From assembly GCA_041748615.1 (NCBI GenBank), contig JBGTCY010000125.1, positions 1 to 26,914 of the forward strand: a stretch of DNA of 26,914 nucleotides, read 5' to 3'. The notes beneath the pieces are model-generated. The model ran no database searches. It saw nothing but the letters and a program-made list of their open reading frames with translations, and had not been told where the DNA came from. Both the position numbers and the translations under genes were made by a program. Below are positions 26,117 through 26,914 of this stretch, in pieces; within the stretch, counting starts at the first letter, position 1; each line of letters starts with the position of its first letter. The stretch is from JBGTCY01 sp041748615 (lineage in GTDB: Bacteria > Bacteroidota > Bacteroidia > Chitinophagales > CAIOSU01).

Positions 26117-26640
26117 ACGCCTGCTGCAGCAAAGATTTCCCTTAAATCCTCATCATTGAGCTTTTCCTCTTCGACTACATGTTTTGCTATTTTGTAGAAA
26201 CGCTCCCGCTCTTTCAGATTTTTTGTAAAAAAATGGATAAGTTCCTGTTCGCCCAAATCTTTGATGAGCGGTCGCTCCTTTGTTTGGTTTCTGACACGTT
26301 TGACTAATGTTTCCACTTCAGTTTGCAGGTAATAAGTTTCTCCCAAAGAGTTCATCAATTCCATGTTGTTGTTAAAACACGGAGTGCCGCCTCCGGCTGC
26401 CACCACGACATTTTCTTTTTCCGATAATTGATTTAAGTATTTCGTTTCAAGCTGACGAAAATGTTGTTCGCCATATTTCCCGAAAATTTCCGGAATGGAA
26501 AGTTTTTCACCCTGCTCAATGAACCTATCCAAATCAATAAATTCCGAATTCAGTTGACGCGCGATGCGTTCCGCCCAATGCGTTTTACCGCAACCCATCA
26601 ACCCGACTAAAAAAATACGATTGGAAGAGATGTTATTCAT
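26104..26640 (-). CDS. aroK: Shikimate kinase
   Basis: The 178-aa protein phosphorylates shikimate at the 3-hydroxyl in the chorismate pathway. It has the P-loop GLMGCGKT (residues 13-20), the shikimate-binding DLD (D36, D38), FRQLE with R62, GGG at 83-85, the lid Arg in ERPL (R123) and a further Arg at R147. Length fits the family. The start ATG is preceded by an AT-rich leader without a clear ribosome site. The gene is convergent with, and overlaps by 13 bp, the phosphoribosyltransferase gene. The permease gene upstream is separated by 124 bp containing an inverted repeat. Confidence 0.95.
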   Translation of the reverse strand: MNNISSNRIFLVGLMGCGKTHWAERIARQLNSEFIDLDRFIEQGEKLSIPEIFGKYGEQHFRQLETKYLNQLSEKENVVVAAGGGTPCFNNNMELMNSLGETYYLQTEVETLVKRVRNQTKERPLIKDLGEQELIHFFTKNLKERERFYKIAKHVVEEEKLNDEDLREIFAAAGVQER

Positions 26641-26672
26641 TTTTAATGATTTTATTGATTTTTTTTAGCACT

Positions 26673-26711
26673 GAATACACGAATAAATTTTGATTTAATA
26701 TTCGTGAATTC
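26673..26711. repeat. Intergenic inverted repeat with CACGAAT arms
   Basis: gaatacacgaata (26673-26685) pairs with tattcgtgaattc (26699-26711) with one mismatch in 13 bases and a 13-base AT-rich loop. It lies between the end of the permease gene and the start of aroK. No T-run follows on the minus strand, so it is not a typical terminator for the permease. It may belong to a dispersed extragenic palindrome family. Confidence 0.7.
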
Positions 26712-26764
26712 GTGGCAAATATTTTTTTTAGTTGGTATAATAACGACTGACTTTCAAATTTCAA

Positions 26765-26914
26765 TCACCCCTTCACCGAAATTCTCGGGTCTAAGAATGC
26801 ATATAATACATCCGTCAGCATATTTAACACCACAAACATCACAGCAGTAAATAACACTGAACCCATCACCACCGGCAAATCAAAATTGAGCAACGCTTTC
26901 ACGGTTTCATAGCC
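26765..26914 (-). CDS. C-terminal end of a Dpp/Opp-type ABC transporter permease (partial)
   Basis: The last 49 codons read in frame from the window edge to a TGA. They end with an LNMLTDVLYAFLDPRI segment, which is the hallmark C-terminus of peptide-type (DppB/DppC-like) permeases, preceded by a hydrophobic helix (VVMGSVLFTAVMFVVL). The protein is an inner-membrane subunit importing di- or oligopeptides or similar solutes. The larger part lies beyond the window, so exact substrate and subunit type cannot be told. It was too short to be picked as an ordinary open frame. Confidence 0.85.
   Translation of the reverse strand, partial: GYETVKALLNFDLPVVMGSVLFTAVMFVVLNMLTDVLYAFLDPRISVKG

Overview
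The window looks like Bacteroidota chromosomal DNA of moderate GC content. Three proteins end in a C-terminal domain of the type IX secretion (T9SS, type A) kind. SprB-type repeats are abundant, several leaders carry TAnnTTTG promoter elements of the Bacteroidota type, gene starts mostly lack a clear Shine-Dalgarno sequence, and the tRNA gene does not encode CCA. I cannot place it below phylum with confidence.

Region 1 (1-14704) is a tandem pair of giant secreted-protein genes. The first is cut by the left window edge (at least 2099 codons); the second is complete (2727 aa). Both are built from a 51-residue cysteine-containing unit (ICEGESYFAGG ... GCDS), a tandem pair of Asp-rich domains of about 165 aa that I cannot name, SprB-type repeats, and a nearly shared T9SS sorting domain. 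The left 1.26 kb of gene 1 is a nearly perfect 153-bp in-frame array. Further right the same unit continues as strongly diverged copies. A block of about 1.35 kb and a 92-bp segment at the 3' ends are nearly or fully identical between the two genes, which points to ongoing recombination or gene conversion. An intrinsic terminator follows each gene. They are probably surface or released adhesin/matrix proteins.

Region 2 (14.9-17.8 kb) holds a lipoprotein serpin with an inhibitory-type reactive loop, convergent with a GNAT plus carbon-nitrogen hydrolase fusion.

Region 3 (18.1-23.0 kb, all minus strand) holds rseP (site-2 protease) followed 6 bp later by an unrecognised exported protein, a tRNA-Leu(UAA) gene with a decayed tRNA-Leu-like copy beside it, and a large membrane Fe-S protein of the heterodisulfide-reductase type.

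Region 4 (23.1-26.9 kb) holds a secreted subtilisin-family protease with a T9SS-like C-terminus, a PyrR-like phosphoribosyltransferase whose 3' end overlaps the convergent shikimate kinase gene by 13 bp, and the C-terminal end of a Dpp/Opp-type ABC permease at the right edge.

I see no CRISPR array, insertion sequence, phage or defence island. The most unusual content is the giant repeat-protein pair and its recombination signatures, followed by the tRNA-Leu relic.
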